A stretch of DNA of 64,000 nt, taken from contig NZ_CP104275.1 of the NCBI RefSeq assembly GCF_025244925.1, forward strand, positions 3,038,001 to 3,102,000, given 5' to 3'. Source of the DNA: Arthrobacter zhaoxinii. Lineage in GTDB: Bacteria > Actinomycetota > Actinomycetes > Actinomycetales > Micrococcaceae. The first letter of the stretch is position 1. Every line of letters starts with the position of its first letter. The notes beneath the pieces are model-generated. The model did not search any database, was not told the DNA's origin, and was given only the letters and a program-made list of their open reading frames with translations. Both the position numbers and the translations under genes were made by a program. Shown piece after piece: positions 1-8,265 of this stretch.

Positions 1-1126
1 ACTGGGAGTCGCTGGTGTCCTCGCTGCGCGGCTGCGGCGCAGTGCGCGGGCCGCGGTGTGCCTCGCGGGCGGGCTGGCGGACTTCCTCCCAGCGCTGGCG
101 CGGCAGTGCTTCCGGGTGCCATTCCTGGAGGTGGCTCACCATGGTCTCGCGGATGAGGCAGCGCAGGTCGAAGAGGGTGCCGCTGTCCACCGCGCTCACG
201 AGAATGCGGATCCGCACCATTCCCTTCACCGCTTCCGTCACCTGCAGGACGCCGGTCCGCTGGTCCCACAGGTCGGTGTCGGCCAGGATCTGTTTCAGTA
301 GGGTGCGCAGCTCCCCGACCGGGACGCGCCAGTCCAGGTCCAGTTCCACCGTGCCCAGGATGTCCGACTGGCGGCGGGTCCAGTTCTGGAACGGAGTGGT
401 GGTGAAGTAGGTGGAGGGCAGGATCAGGCGCCGGTCATCCCAGATATGCAGTACCACGTAAGTCATGGTGATTTCCTCGATGGTGCCCCACTCGCCTTCC
501 ACCACAACGACGTCGTCCACCCGGATCGCGTCGGTGAAGGCCAGCTGCATGCCGGCAAAGACGTTGGTCAGGGTGCCCTGCACGGCGAGGCCGGCCACGA
601 TGGACAGCACACCGGCGGAGGCGAGGATGCCGGCGCCCAGGGCGCGGACCTCGGGAATGGTCAGCAGCACGCAGGCCACGGCGAGGCTGATCAGGACGGC
701 AACGCCGACCCGCCTCCCCAGGATAACCTGGGTCTTGAGCCGGCGGAGCCTGCGGTTGTCCCGCGTATCGGTGCTGTACTTCGTGAGGACCATGGCCTCG
801 ATGATCAGCAGGAGCACCACCGCCAGCCACGCCACGGCGCCGATCAGCCCCAGCACCAGCACGTAGTCCACCGCCGGCAGCCAGGAGGAACCGGCTGCGG
901 TGGCTCCCAGGGCGATTCTCGCACCGATCAGCGAGAGGCCCAGCCGCAGCGGATTCCGGGCCTTCACGGTGATCTCCCGGATGCCCGGAATCTTCCGGAA
1001 TGCCCGATGGACCACATCCCGCAGGATCCGGGCCAGGACGAGGGCAATACCCACAGCCACCAGGACGGCAAAGAGCGGTTTGAAGCTGACGGCAAGGGAA
1101 AGCAGGTCTTCCATACCTTCGATCAT
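1..1126 (-). CDS. MscS-family mechanosensitive ion channel (partial, cut by window edge)
   Basis: Small-conductance mechanosensitive channel of the cytoplasmic membrane; the family releases solutes on hypo-osmotic shock. The gene runs off the left edge, so only about the first 375 residues are visible. Hydrophobic helices lie near residues 9-33, 85-112 and 140-185. The last contains the Ala/Gly-rich stretch GILASAGVLSIVAGLAVQG, typical of the MscS pore helix, followed by the beta-domain segment VEGEWGTIEEI near residue 205. ATG at 1126 is used; ATG at 1114 is in frame and equally possible because neither has a clear ribosome site. The visible C-terminal part is hydrophilic and Arg-rich. The family call is firm; gating properties cannot be read from sequence. 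Confidence 0.85.
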   Translation of the reverse strand, partial: MIEGMEDLLSLAVSFKPLFAVLVAVGIALVLARILRDVVHRAFRKIPGIREITVKARNPLRLGLSLIGARIALGATAAGSSWLPAVDYVLVLGLIGAVAWLAVVLLLIIEAMVLTKYSTDTRDNRRLRRLKTQVILGRRVGVAVLISLAVACVLLTIPEVRALGAGILASAGVLSIVAGLAVQGTLTNVFAGMQLAFTDAIRVDDVVVVEGEWGTIEEITMTYVVLHIWDDRRLILPSTYFTTTPFQNWTRRQSDILGTVELDLDWRVPVGELRTLLKQILADTDLWDQRTGVLQVTEAVKGMVRIRILVSAVDSGTLFDLRCLIRETMVSHLQEWHPEALPRQRWEEVRQPAREAHRGPRTAPQPRSEDTSDSQ

Positions 1127-1205
1127 TGCAAACAGCGGTGGGTGGCTGTCCAATCAGGTCTCGCGGCGGACCGTGCGGAGCCGGCCCGCCGGGCGGTTAA
1201 ACAGC

Positions 1206-1234
1206 GGACACCCCGGACGGAATCCGGGGTGTCC
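1206..1234 (-). terminator. Hairpin terminator after the siderophore-binding protein gene
   Basis: Perfect 12-bp stem GGACACCCCGGA / TCCGGGGTGTCC with a 5-nt loop, lying between the end of the minus-strand lipoprotein gene (1271) and the start of the MscS gene (1126). On the minus strand the stem is followed by GCTGTTTAAC, a weak T run. Confidence 0.7.
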
Positions 1235-1270
1235 ACTGCGCCTTCCGGAGAAGGCAGAGAAATCGGGGTC

Positions 1271-2320
1271 CTACTTGGCGTCGTCGGCTGCCGTGGCCGC
1301 GTCGGCGATCATCGGCACCACGTTGTCCAGGGCGTAGGGAATGCTGAGCACGTTGATGGCCGAGGTGGAGAAGACGCGCGTCGGGTCGGCGTCGGCCACG
1401 AGGCCGCCGTTCTTCACAGCGGGGATCTGCCCCAGCAGCGGATCGGAGGCGATGCTGTCAGCAACCTCTTCGCTCGCCACCCAGCTGACAAAGATGTCGG
1501 AATCCAGCTGGTCGAGGTTTTCATCCGACCACGGGATGTAGAACTCGTCTCCCTTGGTGTTCTCCGCTACCACCGGCGCCATGGTGAGGCCGAGGGATTC
1601 AATGAACTTGGGCCGGTTGTCCAGGGCGGTGTAGACGGAATTCTCCGCACCCGGGGCGAGGTTGCCGTAGATGAAGGACTTGCCCTCGAGCTGCGGGTAT
1701 TCGGCAGCCTTGTCGGTGATGGCCTGCTCGGTGTCCGCCACCAGCTGCTCCGCTTCGTCGCTCTTGCCCAGGGCCTCACCGATCATGGTGGTGGTGTCCT
1801 GCCAGGACGTGCCGTAGGCAGTCTCGGGGTAGGCGACCACGGGGGCGATCTTGCTCAGCTTGTCGTAGTCCTCCTGCGACAGGCCGGAGTACGCGGCGAG
1901 GATGACGTCGGGATTGGTGGCTGCGACGTCGTCGAAGGCAATCCCGTCAGTCTCGGAGTACTGCGCCGGCGCGTTCTCCGACCCGATGGGCGCGTCGAGG
2001 TCTTCGAGTGCCTCGTCGATCCAGGGCGTGGTGCCATGGTCATTGCCGCCGAATTCGATCAGCGGCATCCCCACGGGAACCACATCCAGGGCGAGGGCGG
2101 TTTCGGCATTGGCCCAGGCGACAGCGGCGACGCGCTCCGGCACGCCCTCGATGATGGTCTCGCCGAAGGCATGCTCAATGGTGACGGGGAACTGGTCTTC
2201 AGCGGCGGCAGCACTGCCTGAGGTTTCATTTTCACCCGCGGCTCCGGTGGAGCAGGCGGAGAGGGACAGAACGGCGACGGCGGCAGCGGCGGCAGCGCGG
2301 CGCATCCGGGACAGGGCCAT
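1271..2320 (-). CDS. Iron-siderophore ABC transporter substrate-binding lipoprotein
   Basis: Extracytoplasmic binding protein of the FepB/FhuD class (TroA-like fold) that would deliver a ferric siderophore to an ABC permease. The 349-residue product has a lipoprotein signal with lipobox LSAC and lipidated Cys at residue 23, then an Ala/Ser/Glu linker. The body has the class hallmarks: the early segment PERVAAVAWANAETALAL, a central NPDVILAAYSG, and a long helix linking two lobes. ATG at 2320 is preceded by AAGGAG at good spacing. No permease or ATPase gene lies beside it, so it must use components encoded elsewhere. Substrate identity is not determined. An IdeR/DtxR operator would be expected upstream, but no convincing one was found. 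Confidence 0.88.
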   Translation of the reverse strand: MALSRMRRAAAAAAVAVLSLSACSTGAAGENETSGSAAAAEDQFPVTIEHAFGETIIEGVPERVAAVAWANAETALALDVVPVGMPLIEFGGNDHGTTPWIDEALEDLDAPIGSENAPAQYSETDGIAFDDVAATNPDVILAAYSGLSQEDYDKLSKIAPVVAYPETAYGTSWQDTTTMIGEALGKSDEAEQLVADTEQAITDKAAEYPQLEGKSFIYGNLAPGAENSVYTALDNRPKFIESLGLTMAPVVAENTKGDEFYIPWSDENLDQLDSDIFVSWVASEEVADSIASDPLLGQIPAVKNGGLVADADPTRVFSTSAINVLSIPYALDNVVPMIADAATAADDAK

Positions 2321-2478
2321 GTGGGGCTCCTTGGATCACGTAAACGAACGGAACGGACCCGGCGGTCGCGGATCCAAAAATAACGTTATCCCAGGTTCTC
2401 CCCTATTACGCAACGCAAACCTTTCGTAATCCCTTGGCGGCCCGGAACTCCTGCAGAACTGGCGTCCGAAACCTCTGT

Positions 2479-3717
2479 TCAGGCCTTCCCGCGGGCCAGC
2501 CGGCGCACGTCGACGGCCGGGTCCTGCAGCAGCGCCGGGTCGAGGACGCGGCCGGATTCGATCAGTTTCCTGGCCGCCCGAACGGCGGTTCCGCCGTCGA
2601 CGGCGGCCACACCGGCCAGCCTCCCGTCCAGGCCCAGCCGGAAGGCCGTGAAACCGGGACCGGGTTCCCCGCGGAGGACGGTCTGCCCGGGGACGACCAT
2701 GCTGCCGGCCACTTCCAGATGCACGCCGTAGCGGTCGGACCAGAACCAGTCTGCCGCCCCGGCGGGAGGGTCGATGCCGAGCATCCCGGCCGCTGCCGCC
2801 TCGCCCGTGCGGCGTGCCGCGTCCCAGTGTTCAAAGCGCCTGCCGGGCACCCCGCCGGGGCCGAGCCGGCGGGAGGAGTCCCCGGCGGCGAAAATGCGCG
2901 GATGTGAGGTACGCCCGGCGCCGTCCACCAGCACACCGCCGTCCACGGAGAGCCCTGCCGCTTCGGCGAGGGCCGTTTCCGGTTCACTGCCCGCCGCGAC
3001 CAGAACGGCGGTGGCGGAAAGCCTGCCGCCGGCGGCCAGTTCCACCCCCAGGGATTGTCCTTCCGCGGTGATTGCCGCCGCGGTGTCCCGAATATGGGCG
3101 GTTCCGTGCCCGGCGTGGAGCCCCTGCAGGTAGCCGGCCATTTCGGGGCCCACAACCTTGGCGGAGGGCAGCTCGGCAGGATCCACCAGGGTCACCGCCG
3201 CACCCAGTGTCCGGGCCGTTCCCGCCACTTCCGCACCGACCAGTCCCGCACCGAGGATCACCAGATGCGCGCCGGGGACCAGATGCGCCTGCAGGGCCTG
3301 GGCGTCGTCGGCGCTGCGCAGGGTCAACACGCCGGGCAGATCCATCCCGGGCAGCGGCAGCCGGCGGGCGCGGGCTCCGGTGGCGAGCAGGACGACGTCG
3401 GCGGCCAGCTCCCTGCCCGAGTCCAGGACGAGGACGGGCGGGGTTGCGCCGTCGCCGGGTTCAAGCTTGTCCACGGTGTCGGCGATAACGGAGGTGTCGT
3501 TGTCCTCATACCACTGGGCGGGGGCGAGCTGCAGGCGGAGCCGGTCCAGGGTTCCGGCGAGGAACGCCTTGCTCAGCGGCGGCCGGTCGTAGGGCAGCCC
3601 GACCGGGTCCACGAGGGACAGGGTGCCTGTGTAACCCTGCCGGCGGAGTTCGCGGACGGCGCTGAAGCCGGCAATTCCGCCGCCCACCACGGCGATCGAC
3701 GCGGGGGCAGCAGCCAT
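2479..3717 (-). CDS. FAD/NAD(P)-dependent ferredoxin reductase
   Basis: Flavoprotein reductase (412 residues) of the type that passes electrons from NAD(P)H to a Rieske or plant-type ferredoxin serving an oxygenase. An N-terminal FAD-binding motif VVGGGIAGFSAV is at about residues 10-21 and a second dinucleotide motif LVILGAGLVGAEVAG at about 145. The segment LPYDRPPLSK is typical of this reductase family, and GVLVDGAGRTS with FAAGDSS marks the second FAD contact. The ATG at 3717 overlaps the stop of the upstream Rieske gene (TGATG), so the two are translationally coupled. A longer reading from 3885 would overlap the Rieske gene and is rejected. No oxygenase alpha subunit is adjacent. Confidence 0.88.
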   Translation of the reverse strand: MAAAPASIAVVGGGIAGFSAVRELRRQGYTGTLSLVDPVGLPYDRPPLSKAFLAGTLDRLRLQLAPAQWYEDNDTSVIADTVDKLEPGDGATPPVLVLDSGRELAADVVLLATGARARRLPLPGMDLPGVLTLRSADDAQALQAHLVPGAHLVILGAGLVGAEVAGTARTLGAAVTLVDPAELPSAKVVGPEMAGYLQGLHAGHGTAHIRDTAAAITAEGQSLGVELAAGGRLSATAVLVAAGSEPETALAEAAGLSVDGGVLVDGAGRTSHPRIFAAGDSSRRLGPGGVPGRRFEHWDAARRTGEAAAAGMLGIDPPAGAADWFWSDRYGVHLEVAGSMVVPGQTVLRGEPGPGFTAFRLGLDGRLAGVAAVDGGTAVRAARKLIESGRVLDPALLQDPAVDVRRLARGKA

Positions 3718-4061
3718 CAGGCGTCGAGCGGACTCACGTTGGGGTACAGCCAGACGGCACCGTCGCGTACGTCGACGCGGTGCGCCTTGGTGTTGGTGAG
3801 GGCCGGCAGGCACAGGGCCTCGCCTGTGCGAAGGCAGAACCGCGCGGAATGGACGGGGCATTCCACCTCGTCGCCTTCGATCCACCCGTCGGCAAGGGAG
3901 GCATCCTCATGCGTGCAGGTGTCATTGAGCGCATAGAAGCGTCCGTTATCGCTGTGGAACACTGCTATATCGTCCGCGGTGCCAGCCGTTTCAGCATCCA
4001 CCGTGAGGGCTTCGCCCTCATCTATCTCGTCGACATCGGCAACGCGGATTCCCTCGCTCAT
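3717..4061 (-). CDS. Rieske-type [2Fe-2S] ferredoxin
   Basis: Small electron carrier (114 residues) of the non-heme iron oxygenase ferredoxin family (BphF/HcaC-like). The cluster ligands are visible as CTH near residues 48-50 and CPVH near 69-72, the C-x-H ... C-x-x-H pattern of Rieske proteins. Length and layout fit a stand-alone ferredoxin with no membrane anchor. The stop overlaps the reductase start by one base, so the pair forms an electron-transfer module. The partner oxygenase is not in the window, so the pathway served is unknown. Confidence 0.92.
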   Translation of the reverse strand: MSEGIRVADVDEIDEGEALTVDAETAGTADDIAVFHSDNGRFYALNDTCTHEDASLADGWIEGDEVECPVHSARFCLRTGEALCLPALTNTKAHRVDVRDGAVWLYPNVSPLDA

Positions 4062-4115
4062 GCCCTTCCTTCCTCCGGCACCAGGCCAATAACGTATTGC
4101 TCTTGGGTCAACACG

Positions 4116-4637
4116 TTACCCTTGCGGGTCGGAAGGCGCCGCCAGCGGTGACCCGTCCGGCGTCCCCGCCAGGAGCGGCTTGCCGGGGGCCCGCTGCTGC
4201 TTGCCGTGTTCGAGTCCGCGGATGAGCATGATCAGCTCCGATCGCAGCTCCGGGCCGATTCCGGCCGTGGACTCATCCTGTTCGAGGTTTTCAGCGTCGG
4301 CGAGCAGCTTCTGCCCGCGCTCGGAGATCGCCATCCAGCGGCCGGACCGGCCAACGGTCTCGGCCGGCACCTCTTCCACGAGGCCCTGCCCGGCCATGCT
4401 TACCAGCGCCGTACCCAGGGTCTGGGCGGTGACGCGGAGACGCCGGGCTAGTTCTGCACGCCGCATGGGACCGTCGGCCAGGAGCACCCGCAGCACGGTC
4501 ACCCGCTCCTGGGTCAGTCCCACGGCACGCAGTTTGTAATCTACTTCTCGTCTTACCAGTCTTGCAGCCGTTGAGAGCAGCCGCACGGGTTCCCAGTCCC
4601 CCTCGTTCTGCATCTTCCTGCTTCCCTGATACGTCAT
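4116..4637 (-). CDS. MarR-family transcriptional regulator
   Basis: Winged-helix regulator of the MarR family (173 residues from ATG 4637). The DNA-binding part runs over about residues 45-100, with the recognition region MRRAELARRLRVTAQTLGTAL and the wing around VPAETVGRSGRW. The C-terminal 30 residues are Pro/Gly-rich and probably disordered. ATG 4637 has AGGA upstream; a second in-frame ATG at 4613 has GGGAAG seven bases upstream and could be the true start. The gene lies upstream of the Rieske/reductase pair on the same strand with a gap of about 54 bp, so it may control that pair. The ligand is unknown. Confidence 0.85.
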   Translation of the reverse strand: MTYQGSRKMQNEGDWEPVRLLSTAARLVRREVDYKLRAVGLTQERVTVLRVLLADGPMRRAELARRLRVTAQTLGTALVSMAGQGLVEEVPAETVGRSGRWMAISERGQKLLADAENLEQDESTAGIGPELRSELIMLIRGLEHGKQQRAPGKPLLAGTPDGSPLAAPSDPQG

Positions 4638-4722
4638 TGGTAGGCGGTCCTGCTCCGCTGAAACAATCAGTGTGCTTACTATTTCAACGGCAAAGAGGGG
4701 GTACTTGTCAAGCCGGGAAATA

Positions 4723-5352
4723 TTAGTCCGCTGCCCACTGCCTGAACATGCGGACCGCGTCACCCCCGCCTTCGATGCTGACATTGGCTGCCGCGCGGCG
4801 GCCCATGGCATGCAGCGCAAGGTCCACCACGTCCCCCGAGACCAGCACCGAGGACTTGCCGCCCTTCACCCGGCGCCGTCCGGAACCGGGCAGCGCCAGT
4901 TCAACTCCCACGGGGCTGCCGCGGTATCCCATCCGCGCCATCAGGCCCAGCTGCTTCCACAGCGCCTGCTGCTCTCCGGCAGGAAGTTCCCGCGGCTCAG
5001 CCGTACCGTCGCCGCGGCGGATGTCCTCGTGATGGATGACATACTCCACAAGGTTCGCCGCATCCAGCCGATAGGGCGAAAACCGGCCCGGCCCGGCGGC
5101 GAACCGGTCCACCAGAGCGGCATATCCCTCCGGCGTGGACGCCGCGGCGGCCACGGCACCCAGCTGCTTTTCCTGCCCGGGCTTCTGCCGACGCACCGCA
5201 TCGGCGGCAATCTTCCAGGGCGCGTGCTCACGGAGCACCAGGTGGGCCAGCAGCCGGCGCACATCCCAGCCTTCGCAGAGCGTCGGCGCCAGCGGATCAG
5301 CCTCCCGCAGCGTCCGGACCAATTCCGCGCGTTCCGTCTCCACCCATGCCAT
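4723..5352 (-). CDS. TIGR03085-family metal-binding protein (maleylpyruvate isomerase-like fold)
   Basis: 209-residue protein of the DinB-like/mycothiol-dependent maleylpyruvate isomerase superfamily, matching the actinobacterial TIGR03085 family. The N-terminal signature is visible: MAWVETERAELVRTL, then PTLCEGWDVRRLLAHLVLRE. A second histidine-rich segment EYVIHHEDIRR near residue 105 supplies the other predicted metal ligands. Function within the family is not established; mycothiol-linked chemistry is an inference from the fold. ATG 5352 is chosen over the upstream 5418 because AAGGAG sits seven bases before it. It is transcribed toward the MarR gene and divergently from the acyl-CoA dehydrogenase at 5563. 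Confidence 0.82.
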   Translation of the reverse strand: MAWVETERAELVRTLREADPLAPTLCEGWDVRRLLAHLVLREHAPWKIAADAVRRQKPGQEKQLGAVAAAASTPEGYAALVDRFAAGPGRFSPYRLDAANLVEYVIHHEDIRRGDGTAEPRELPAGEQQALWKQLGLMARMGYRGSPVGVELALPGSGRRRVKGGKSSVLVSGDVVDLALHAMGRRAAANVSIEGGGDAVRMFRQWAAD

Positions 5353-5562
5353 GAGAATCTCCTTCAGGTTGATACCGCTGCCGGTTTTCCGCCATTTCCA
5401 GGCAGTTCCCTCCGGCATTGCAGCCTGCCGCCAACATTAGCCACCGAACCCCCTTTACCCCTACCTACTGACGCGTAGCATGGTCCCCACAGTGAGCCGA
5501 TGCTGCTGCGCCGGTGTCGGCATCCGCACCGGGCAGCGCGGCCGTGACGGAGGAGAAATCCC

Positions 5563-7533
5563 ATGAGCACCACTGACATCCACGACGCCAGCCGGAACAG
5601 AAGCGCCCGCAGAATCAAAGAACGCGTGGTCACGGAGAAGGACGCACGCAACGCCACCGAAGCCGCCCGCGATACCGGGGAATCCCGTCCGAGTTTCGCT
5701 CGGGGAATCTATCTGGGCAGCTACAACCTTGATCTGCTGGGTTCCCTGCCGCCGGCCGACCCCGACGAAGAGGCCCGTGCCCGGCTGTTCCTGGAGGCAT
5801 TGACGGATTACTGCCGGACCATGGACGGCCTGGCCATCGAGCGCACCGGCGTGATTCCGGATGAGAACCTGCGCGGGCTCGCGGACCTGGGGGTGTTCGG
5901 CATCAAGATCCCCCAGCAGTACGGCGGCCTGGGCCTGTCCCTGCTCAACTACGGGCGGGCCCTGATGGTCCTGGGCAGCGTGCACCCCAGCCTCGGGGCC
6001 CTGGTCTCGGCCCACCAGTCCATCGGCGTGCCGGAGCCGGTGAAGGTCTTCGGGAACGATGCGCAGAAGGAGGAGTACCTGCCGCGCTGCGCCGCCGGGG
6101 CGGTGACCGCCTTCCTGCTCACCGAGCCCGACGTCGGATCCGACCCGGCACGGCTGCGCACCACGGCCATTCCTTCCGACGACGGCAGCGAATACGTGAT
6201 TGACGGCGTCAAGCTGTGGACCACCAACGGCGTGATTGCCGAGCTGGTGGTGGTGATGGCTGCCGTTCCCCCGCACGGCGACTCCAAGGGCGGCATCAGC
6301 GCGTTCGTGGTGGAAATGGACTCGCCGGGCATCTCGGTGGAGAACCGCAACAACTTCATGGGCCTGCGCGGCATCGAGAACGGCGTCACAAGGTTCACCA
6401 ACGTCCGGGTTCCGGCAGCCAACCGCTTGGGCCGCGAGGGCCAGGGCCTGAAGATCGCCCTGACCACGCTGAACACCGGCCGCCTCTCCATTCCGGCCAT
6501 GTGCGCCGCGTCCGGCAAATGGTCGCTGAAGATCGCCCGCGGCTGGTCCGGCGCCCGTGAACAGTGGGGCCGGCCGATCGGCAGGCACGAGGCAGTAGCC
6601 AAGAAGCTGGCCTACATTGCGGCCACCAGCTTCGCGCTGGAGGCGGTCTTCGAGCTCTCGGCCGAACTGGCCGACGCCGGCACCAAGGACATCCGCATCG
6701 AGGCGGCGCTGGCCAAACTGTGGGCCAGCGAAATGGCCTACAACGTTGCCGACGAGCTGGTCCAGGTGCGCGGCGGACGGGGCTTCGAAACCGCGGACTC
6801 CCTCGCCGCCCGCGGCGAACGCGCCGTCCCGGCCGAGCAGCAGCTGCGGGACCTGCGCATCAACCGGGTGTTCGAGGGCTCCACCGAGATCATGCACCTG
6901 TTCATTGCCCGTGAGGCAGTGGACGCACATTTGTCCGCGGCCGGAGACCTGGCGGTGGCGGACGCCCCGGTGGGGGCCAAGGCCCGCGCGGCGCTGAAGG
7001 CCAGCGGCTTTTACGGCAAATGGCTGCCCACACTCGCGGCGGGCAAGGGCAACATGCCTCGGTCCTACGCCGAGTTCGGCGTTCTCGCCCGGCACCTGCG
7101 CTACGCCGAGCGGGCCTCCCGCCGGCTCGCCCGCTCCACCTTCCTCGGTATGGCCCGCTGGCAGGCCGGGCTGGAACAGCACCAGGTCTTCCTGGGCAGG
7201 ATCGTGGATATCGGTGCGGAAATCTTCGCGATCTCAGCCTCCTGCGTCCGCGCGGTGAACATCCGGCGGGAGGATCCGGCGGAGGGTGCGGGTGCGTTCG
7301 AACTCGCGGACGCCTTCAGCCGGGAGTCCCGGGTGCGGATCGAGTCCCTGTTCAACGGCCTGTGGCACAACTCGGACGACGCCGACCGGAAGCTCTCCAA
7401 GGGGGTGTTGGACGGGCGCTACACCTGGCAGGAGGAAGGGGTGCTGGATGCGTCCGAGGGCACCGGACCGTGGATCTCCGAGACCGCCCTCGGGTCCGGG
7501 CCGAAGGAGAACCTGCACCGCCGGTACCGGTAA
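5563..7533 (+). CDS. Acyl-CoA dehydrogenase, long VLCAD/ACAD9-like type
   Basis: Flavoenzyme for the first step of beta-oxidation, 656 residues, with a C-terminal extension as in VLCAD-type dehydrogenases. The FAD and substrate-binding signature FLLTEPDVGSDPARL is near residues 183-197. The catalytic base is the Glu in RVFEGSTEIM, near residue 436. The extra C-terminal helical domain runs from about 460 to the end. The first 45 residues are polar and charged with no signal peptide. GGAGG-like bases lie just before the ATG. It is followed nine bases later by the convergent end of a TetR gene. A role in fatty-acyl-CoA breakdown is likely; chain length is not determined. Confidence 0.9.
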   Translation: MSTTDIHDASRNRSARRIKERVVTEKDARNATEAARDTGESRPSFARGIYLGSYNLDLLGSLPPADPDEEARARLFLEALTDYCRTMDGLAIERTGVIPDENLRGLADLGVFGIKIPQQYGGLGLSLLNYGRALMVLGSVHPSLGALVSAHQSIGVPEPVKVFGNDAQKEEYLPRCAAGAVTAFLLTEPDVGSDPARLRTTAIPSDDGSEYVIDGVKLWTTNGVIAELVVVMAAVPPHGDSKGGISAFVVEMDSPGISVENRNNFMGLRGIENGVTRFTNVRVPAANRLGREGQGLKIALTTLNTGRLSIPAMCAASGKWSLKIARGWSGAREQWGRPIGRHEAVAKKLAYIAATSFALEAVFELSAELADAGTKDIRIEAALAKLWASEMAYNVADELVQVRGGRGFETADSLAARGERAVPAEQQLRDLRINRVFEGSTEIMHLFIAREAVDAHLSAAGDLAVADAPVGAKARAALKASGFYGKWLPTLAAGKGNMPRSYAEFGVLARHLRYAERASRRLARSTFLGMARWQAGLEQHQVFLGRIVDIGAEIFAISASCVRAVNIRREDPAEGAGAFELADAFSRESRVRIESLFNGLWHNSDDADRKLSKGVLDGRYTWQEEGVLDASEGTGPWISETALGSGPKENLHRRYR

Positions 7534-7542
7534 GTCCGGCGG

Positions 7543-8154
7543 TTACGGCGCCCCCACCGCGCCGCGGCAGATCTGCACGTAGCGCACCGCCAGTTCCTCC
7601 GGGCTGAGCGGACCGCCGGCGCGGTACCACTGGGCCACCCCGGTGCACATGGTGGTGACCGCCCGGCTGGCGTCCTTGGGGTAACCGGTGGCGAAGCGGC
7701 CGCTGCGGACTGCTTCGGCCACGACGTCGTCGAGCAGTTTCTGCTGCCGGTCGCGGGCGGCGATGTGCCCGGCCCTGGCGGTGCCCTCCAGGCTGCGGAT
7801 CTCGCTGGCCGCGATGAACGCGTGTTCCCAGCGGTAGGCGTGGACGAGCACGAGGCACTCGACCAGCAGCGCAAACCGCTCCTCGACGTCGTTCCCTGCC
7901 TCCGCCAGGGCGGCGGTGCTGCGGGCATAGAGGTCCGCCATCGCGGATTCGGCTATCCCCACGAGCAGCGCCTGTTTGGAGGGGTAGTGGTGGTAGAGGC
8001 CGGGCACCGACAGGCCGGCGCGGGTGGCCACGGTGCGGATAGCCGTGCCGTGGTAGCCGTGCTCCACGAAGCAGTCCATCGCGGCACGCAGCAGCGGCGG
8101 GAGGGCGGGGACGGAGAAGTCCCGCCACTCGGGCTGCGTATCGTCGGCGGCCAT
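7543..8154 (-). CDS. TetR/AcrR-family regulator
   Basis: 203-residue TetR-type repressor. The N-terminal HTH occupies about residues 20-65, with AIRTVATRAGLSVPGLYHHY followed by PSKQALL, a textbook TetR recognition helix region. The C-terminal ligand domain is helical. The gene is divergent from the SDR/ACAD/kinase operon starting at 8266. A perfect palindrome between them (8217-8236) is the probable operator for autoregulation and operon control. By analogy with FadR/PsrA-type TetR proteins the ligand may be an acyl-CoA, which is inference. Confidence 0.9.
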   Translation of the reverse strand: MAADDTQPEWRDFSVPALPPLLRAAMDCFVEHGYHGTAIRTVATRAGLSVPGLYHHYPSKQALLVGIAESAMADLYARSTAALAEAGNDVEERFALLVECLVLVHAYRWEHAFIAASEIRSLEGTARAGHIAARDRQQKLLDDVVAEAVRSGRFATGYPKDASRAVTTMCTGVAQWYRAGGPLSPEELAVRYVQICRGAVGAP

Positions 8155-8182
8155 GGTCCCCTCAATGGTGGAAGTGTGACCC

Positions 8183-8213
8183 TTGACACTTTACGGGGCC
8201 TGCACCAGACTAT
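8183..8213 (+). promoter_or_regulatory. Candidate promoter of the SDR-ACAD-kinase operon
   Basis: A consensus -35 hexamer TTGACA at 8183-8188 is followed after 19 bp by GACTAT, a plausible -10 (8208-8213). The palindromic operator begins four bases further on, so a bound repressor would cover the transcription start region. Confidence 0.45.
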
Positions 8214-8216
8214 CCG

Positions 8217-8236
8217 TACCGAGCGGTCGCTCGGTA
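8217..8236. promoter_or_regulatory. TetR operator palindrome
   Basis: Perfect inverted repeat TACCGAGCG-GT-CGCTCGGTA: 9-bp arms around 2 bp, in the divergent gap between the TetR gene (start 8154) and the SDR gene (start 8266). The ACCGA...TCGGT core is common among operators of TetR proteins controlling acyl-CoA metabolism. Confidence 0.8.
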
Positions 8237-8265
8237 GTACTGGGAAGCGGAAGTTGGCGGAGCAC

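Noticed and set aside
446-2221. Long plus-strand open frame of 591 codons
   Set aside because: It is antisense to the MscS and siderophore-binding genes, whose protein families are clear; an open frame by chance in high-GC DNA.
2340-2440. IdeR/DtxR iron box upstream of the siderophore-binding protein
   Set aside because: The A+T-richer stretch around AATAACGTTATCCCAGGTTC only weakly resembles the 19-bp consensus; not enough to call.
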